Source: an uncultured Granulosicoccaceae bacterium (GTDB lineage: Bacteria > Pseudomonadota > Gammaproteobacteria > JABXHR01). Taken from it: a stretch of 7,532 nt of DNA. How positions within the stretch are numbered: the stretch's first letter is position 1; every line of letters begins with the position of its first letter. The DNA lies in assembly GCA_937921805.1 (NCBI GenBank), contig CAKZUS010000151.1, positions 1 through 7,532 on the forward strand, written 5' to 3'. The position numbers were made by a program, and so were the translations under genes. This document shows positions 5,308-7,532 of this stretch, in pieces. The notes beneath the pieces are model-generated. The model did not search any database and had not been told where the DNA came from. It saw only the letters and a program-made list of their open reading frames with translations.

Positions 5308-5610
5308 ATGGACAAGCAAATCACACAAGCAGACGTCAACACTAGCCAGCCCGAAATGTTGATCGTTGAAGAACGAAACACAGGATTGACCGCATGGATC
5401 GCAACAGAATCTAAATTTTGTTGCGCAGTGGAATATGATCTAGCAGACATCGTCTATCAGGTATGGACTCCCGCCAGGCTGGTCGAGGTGTACGACGACG
5501 ACGAGGCCCCACAGGGGTTGCTCGACGCACTTGCAAAATGGGATAGAGTCGCAGAGATTGACGCAGAGCGCAGCGGCGCAGCGGCGCAGCGGCGCAGCGG
5601 CTTACTATGA
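5308..5610 (+). CDS. Unknown protein, frame-interrupted at 8-bp repeat (paralogue 1)
   Basis: Family not recognised. The start has GGAG at 5297-5300. As it reads here the product is 100 residues, ending in RRSGLL just after the 8-bp tandem repeat at 5568-5601. The coding sense continues in another frame to 5782 (C-terminal part listed separately). One more repeat unit, or two fewer, would join the two into a 160- or 152-residue protein. The N-terminus MLIVEERNTGLTAWIATE resembles ILVVEVRRNDSVTARVVE of the next gene. The frame-shifted C-terminal part also matches that gene, so the intact form is a paralogue of it. The visible protein is acidic and soluble. The interruption may be phase variation, decay or a sequencing error. 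Confidence 0.6.
   Translation: MDKQITQADVNTSQPEMLIVEERNTGLTAWIATESKFCCAVEYDLADIVYQVWTPARLVEVYDDDEAPQGLLDALAKWDRVAEIDAERSGAAAQRRSGLL
5568..5601 (+). repeat. 4.25-copy tandem repeat of GCGCAGCG (8 bp)
   Basis: Four perfect copies of the 8-bp unit plus two bases. Eight is not a multiple of three, so each gain or loss of a unit shifts the frame. In frame the array encodes SGAAAQRR. It lies exactly where the reading frame of the gene starting at 5308 breaks. Confidence 0.9.
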
Positions 5611-5782
5611 CGCCAATGACGCAAGCACGCCAAGCGAATTTCAGATATTGAAGCAGGTTCACGCGGAAAAGGTGGATGGGCGCGTCGAGATTTTGCCGCT
5701 CGAAAGAGCGCGGGAGAGTCGGTACATCGGCTACCGTGAAGTTGACAGATTGCTTGCTAGCTACGGCATTGACACAGAGTAA
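5602..5782 (+). pseudogene. Out-of-frame C-terminal part of paralogue 1
   Basis: In the frame ending at TAA 5780-5782 the sequence encodes YYDANDASTPSEF, then VEILPLERARESRYIGYREVDRLLASYGI. This aligns with AEILPISDAFASEYLGRRSVDRALRDAGL in the next gene, so it is real coding sequence. It has no credible start of its own: the only candidate is a TTG at 5531 without a ribosome-binding site. It is therefore expressed only if the repeat array at 5568-5601 has a length that restores the frame of the upstream part, or by ribosomal slippage, for which I see no signal. Confidence 0.65.
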
Positions 5783-5798
5783 ACTAGGGGATGCAACG

Positions 5799-6110
5799 AT
5801 GAGCAACCAAGACAAACAAAAAATATTAGTCGTTGAAGTGCGCCGAAACGATTCAGTAACGGCCCGCGTCGTCGAGATGGATGATACGGCCATCGAACAA
5901 ATAGAGGAATACTATTCTTCTTGCATCGCGCCAATTTTTACGTCATCCCCGACGCCGGAGGATGTTGTTAACGCCGAAATTCTACCGATCTCAGACGCTT
6001 TTGCGAGCGAATACCTCGGCCGCCGGAGTGTGGATCGAGCTTTGCGAGACGCTGGCCTACCCATTCCGCCCGAGGCTCAGATTGAGGCGGCGGGGGTGTA
6101 TCGTCGATGA
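5799..6110 (+). CDS. Unknown acidic protein (paralogue 2)
   Basis: This 103-residue protein starts at an ATG with AGGGG (5786-5790) in front, 16 bp after the end of paralogue 1; upstream in-frame starts lack a ribosome-binding site. It shares an N-terminal strand-like segment (ILVVEVRRNDSVTARVVE) and a C-terminal segment (EILPISDAFASEYLGRRSVDRALRDAGL) with the gene before it. It is intact and lacks the 8-bp repeat array. It is acidic and soluble, with no recognised domain; the C-terminal part could form a small helical module. The tandem arrangement suggests an old duplication, and the two proteins may interact or serve as variants of each other. Confidence 0.7.
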   Translation: MSNQDKQKILVVEVRRNDSVTARVVEMDDTAIEQIEEYYSSCIAPIFTSSPTPEDVVNAEILPISDAFASEYLGRRSVDRALRDAGLPIPPEAQIEAAGVYRR

Positions 6111-6143
6111 CTCTGCATTGACAAAGCCCAAGGCTATGTTGTA

Positions 6144-6172
6144 GCTTTACGCCTGAGTCTGGCGCTTTACGC
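6144..6172. repeat. Two GCTTTACGC direct repeats, 20 bp apart
   Basis: Perfect 9-bp copies at 6144-6152 and 6164-6172, spaced by two helical turns in the 150-bp gap between paralogue 2 and the gene at 6261. The phasing fits a regulator site, but no promoter is evident and chance is possible. Confidence 0.35.
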
Positions 6173-6220
6173 GCATCATCGTAACGGCTAGAGCGCATAT
6201 CCCAGTTTCTGCCAGCACGT

Positions 6221-6240
6221 GCCCCCAGTTCGCTGGGGGC
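6221..6240 (+). other. Perfect 8-bp hairpin with TTCG loop
   Basis: GCCCCCAG-TTCG-CTGGGGGC forms a GC-rich stem with the very stable UUCG tetraloop. It ends 20 bases before the ATG at 6261. There is no T-tract after it, so it is not a standard intrinsic terminator; it may still end transcripts from upstream or shape the leader of the next gene. Confidence 0.65.
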
Positions 6241-6260
6241 GGCTCGTTATGGAGTGCTCA

Positions 6261-6530
6261 ATGATCACAGTAAATACAGTGCGCAGAGCTGTTGTGCAGT
6301 ACCTGTGCTTGCAATTGGGGCAACAAACAAGCCTGCAAAGCGTCCTAACTGCTCTTGAGTATGCAGAGGAGCTATACGCACAAGATACTGACGGCTCGAT
6401 TGTCTACGGACTGAAGCGCAACGAAGTGCAAGACATCATAGATTCGCAGCTCTACGATCCTGACCTTGACCAGCTAATACCGTTTTCTGTTGATTGTTTG
6501 GACGCTGGCGTGGCGCATGTAGCTAGCTAA
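6261..6530 (+). CDS. Unknown 89-residue protein
   Basis: Start chosen at 6261 because GGAG (6251-6254) lies six bases upstream. An in-frame ATG at 6249 has no such site and would begin close to the hairpin. The product has an N-terminal helical part (TVRRAVVQYLCLQLG, then SVLTALEYAEELYAQ) and an acidic C-terminal part (NEVQDIIDSQLYDPDLDQLIPF). There is no membrane segment and no recognised family. It converges on the minus-strand gene that follows, with an 8-bp overlap of the two ends. Leader structure at 6221-6240 could influence its translation. Confidence 0.6.
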   Translation: MITVNTVRRAVVQYLCLQLGQQTSLQSVLTALEYAEELYAQDTDGSIVYGLKRNEVQDIIDSQLYDPDLDQLIPFSVDCLDAGVAHVAS

Positions 6531-6903
6531 TCTGGTCGATGTGATCTTGCAAGTCCTTAGCATCCAGACCCGCCACTGACTCCGCCATACGCTCGACATC
6601 GAGCTGCGGAAATGTCTTGCAAATGCGCGCAATAGAGGACTTTTGCGCTGTGATCTGCTCCCCTCGTCTGCTCGCTGCAAGCCATCTTCGCGCGTTGGCG
6701 TAAGACACATGAGCCACTATCGACAGCGCCTTTCCCCTGCCTAGCTCTTCTTGTGTGCCCAGAGTCTCGCTGTGGGCGAGCCACGCCGCCACTTCAATTT
6801 CAGCGGTTTTCGCTGGTATTTGAGCTGTTATTGATCGGTCCATATGCTCATATTGTCGCACAGCGATGCGAAAAAGAGAGCATGACTTCAAAAAGTTGAG
6901 CAT
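6523..6903 (-). CDS. Unknown mainly helical protein, possibly regulatory
   Basis: Read from the ATG at 6903 the product has 126 residues; a GTG two codons upstream and a later ATG near 6842 are alternatives, and none has a clear ribosome-binding site. The protein is mainly helical and soluble. The segment around KALSIVAHVSYANARRWLAASRRGEQ and the later AQKSSIARICKTFPQLD could include a DNA-binding helix-turn-helix, but I cannot assign a family. It is transcribed away from the membrane-protein gene at 6980, and the shared gap holds inverted repeats. That layout is typical of a regulator next to its target, so this role is inferred from context. The end overlaps the convergent gene by 8 bp. Confidence 0.5.
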   Translation of the reverse strand: MLNFLKSCSLFRIAVRQYEHMDRSITAQIPAKTAEIEVAAWLAHSETLGTQEELGRGKALSIVAHVSYANARRWLAASRRGEQITAQKSSIARICKTFPQLDVERMAESVAGLDAKDLQDHIDQIS

Positions 6904-6931
6904 TGTCACTGTTTTTTGGCTCTTAATGTAG

Positions 6932-6958
6932 CACTAGTGTACTATATGTTGCACATAT
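6932..6958. promoter_or_regulatory. Operator-like inverted repeats in divergent gap
   Basis: The AT-rich gap between divergent genes holds CACTAGTG (6932-6939, perfect palindrome) and ATATGT-TGC-ACATAT (6944-6958, perfect 6-bp arms). A minus-strand -10-like TATAGT (6946-6941) overlaps the second. Both divergent promoters probably lie here, with a regulator bound to one or both repeats. Confidence 0.4.
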
Positions 6959-6979
6959 GTATTATGTGAGCATAAAGCA

Positions 6980-7405
6980 ATGCACGACGATATACCCACG
7001 CTCTACACCCCCGCACAGCTCCGACAGCTCAAGCAACGCGCCCAACTTATAGAGAGACTGGAGCGACAGCAACCGCCCGCGCCGGTCATGTCTCCCGTTG
7101 TGCCAGTGTCGATCATCATCTGTTTAGCCGTCGTTGCCATTTGTGCTTTGGTTTTGCTCTCGCAGCAAGAGTCGGCGAACGAGCGGATCGTAGAGGCGAC
7201 GCTGACGCATAGCAGCCAGGTAACAACGCAAGCGCTAGAGCTACTAGAGCAAATACAGGCAGAGCAGGCACAGCTCAACGCGCAACAAACTCGCCAAACC
7301 AATATATGGGACATCATGCTGCTTGTTGGTGCTTTGGCCTTATTGCTTTTCGGCCTGCTCTTTTTGGCAGCGTGGCGAGATGACCGGCGCGGGGTGCATC
7401 GGTGA
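6980..7405 (+). CDS. Two-TM protein with periplasmic coiled coil
   Basis: This 141-residue protein has a basic, helical N-terminus (about 10-32, RQLKQRAQLIERLERQQ), a Pro-rich hinge and then membrane segment 1 (about 40-60, VVPVSIIICLAVVAICALVLL). A Gln/Glu-rich stretch likely to form a coiled coil follows (about 62-106), then membrane segment 2 (about 110-132, DIMLLVGALALLLFGLLFLAA) and a basic tail (WRDDRRGVHR). The charge pattern predicts cytoplasmic ends and a coiled-coil loop of about 48 residues on the periplasmic side. The family is not recognised. The ribosome-binding site is weak (GTGAG at 6966-6970). The stop overlaps the next start by four bases (GTGA), so the two membrane proteins are probably made together and may interact. 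Confidence 0.7.
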   Translation: MHDDIPTLYTPAQLRQLKQRAQLIERLERQQPPAPVMSPVVPVSIIICLAVVAICALVLLSQQESANERIVEATLTHSSQVTTQALELLEQIQAEQAQLNAQQTRQTNIWDIMLLVGALALLLFGLLFLAAWRDDRRGVHR

Positions 7406-7532
7406 TCAGGATTTTGGCATGGGCTGGCCCGCTGAGCGCTGCGGGCGTTATGTTTTGCCTTTGCCTGAGCTTTTCTGCAATCTATTTGCAAATGGCAGAG
7501 ACCAGCACAGCCGCTGCGGCGATTGGCGCCAC
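7402..7532 (+). CDS. Membrane protein, 3' end beyond window
   Basis: A frame beginning with GTG at 7402, overlapping the previous stop in a GTGA junction, stays open for 43 codons to the end of the window. The visible N-terminus MIRILAWAGPLSAAG continues into a hydrophobic stretch (about residues 5-30, with FCLCLSFSAIYLQMA) and then Ala/Thr-rich residues, so it is probably an N-terminal membrane anchor. An inverted repeat, GCCCGC with GCGGGC (7427-7446), lies inside the coding part and is probably incidental. No family can be assigned from this fragment. Confidence 0.5.
   Translation, partial: MIRILAWAGPLSAAGVMFCLCLSFSAIYLQMAETSTAAAAIGA

Noticed and set aside
5411..5893. Open minus-strand frame of 160 codons.
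   Set aside because: It is antisense to the two paralogous genes, whose mutual similarity proves the plus strand is coding.
6203..6252. Integron attC-like site: TAAC/GTTA ends around the TTCG hairpin, ending in GTTATG before a gene start.
   Set aside because: The outer bases do not fit RYYYAAC and GTTRRRY, the stem lacks the usual extrahelical layout, and no similar sites separate the other small genes.
7003..7491. Open minus-strand frame of 162 codons, rich in Cys and Ser.
   Set aside because: Composition is typical of the antisense of a Gln/Ala-rich gene; the plus strand gives well-formed membrane segments and a GTGA gene overlap.

Overview
The window looks like accessory DNA from a gammaproteobacterium. 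The ssb product is very close to E. coli-type SSB in its OB fold, a CsrA homologue is present, and one gene resembles the large subunit of type I-C CRISPR effectors. No rRNA, tRNA or core metabolic gene is visible, so the host genus cannot be named from this sequence.

Left part (1-4272) is the integration end of a prophage or similar integrative element. Plus-strand genes are tightly packed: a cut-off Gly-rich repeat protein, a CsrA-like regulator, an unknown protein, SSB, a leucine-rich-repeat-like protein, an unknown helical protein, a small membrane protein, a short helical protein and an AlpA/excisionase-like DNA-binding protein. The first three are linked by TAATG stop/start overlaps. 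They converge on a minus-strand tyrosine recombinase. A 185-bp gene-free stretch upstream of the integrase carries its likely promoter and a candidate attachment region, bracketed by two copies of a 22-bp repeat built from paired TGGTCCA boxes.

Middle (4273-5187) is a minus-strand frame homologous to the central part of Cas8c/Csd1, lacking both the N-terminal and C-terminal parts of the family. It has no cas neighbours and no CRISPR array. It may be an insertion-truncated remnant or a phage-borne decoy.

Right part (5188-7532) holds small genes of unknown function. Two are tandem paralogues, and the first of them is frameshifted at a 4-copy, 8-bp tandem repeat, a possible phase-variation switch. 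After these come a gene behind a perfect TTCG-loop hairpin, a convergent minus-strand gene that may be regulatory, and a divergent pair of membrane protein genes, the last cut by the window end.

The points most worth follow-up are: (1) the LRR-like protein next to ssb ends in an SSB-type acidic tail (DDIPF); (2) the Cas8c-like fragment beside the integrase; (3) the frame-switching 8-bp repeat; (4) the paired repeats that exactly abut the integrase start and the cas8c-like stop.
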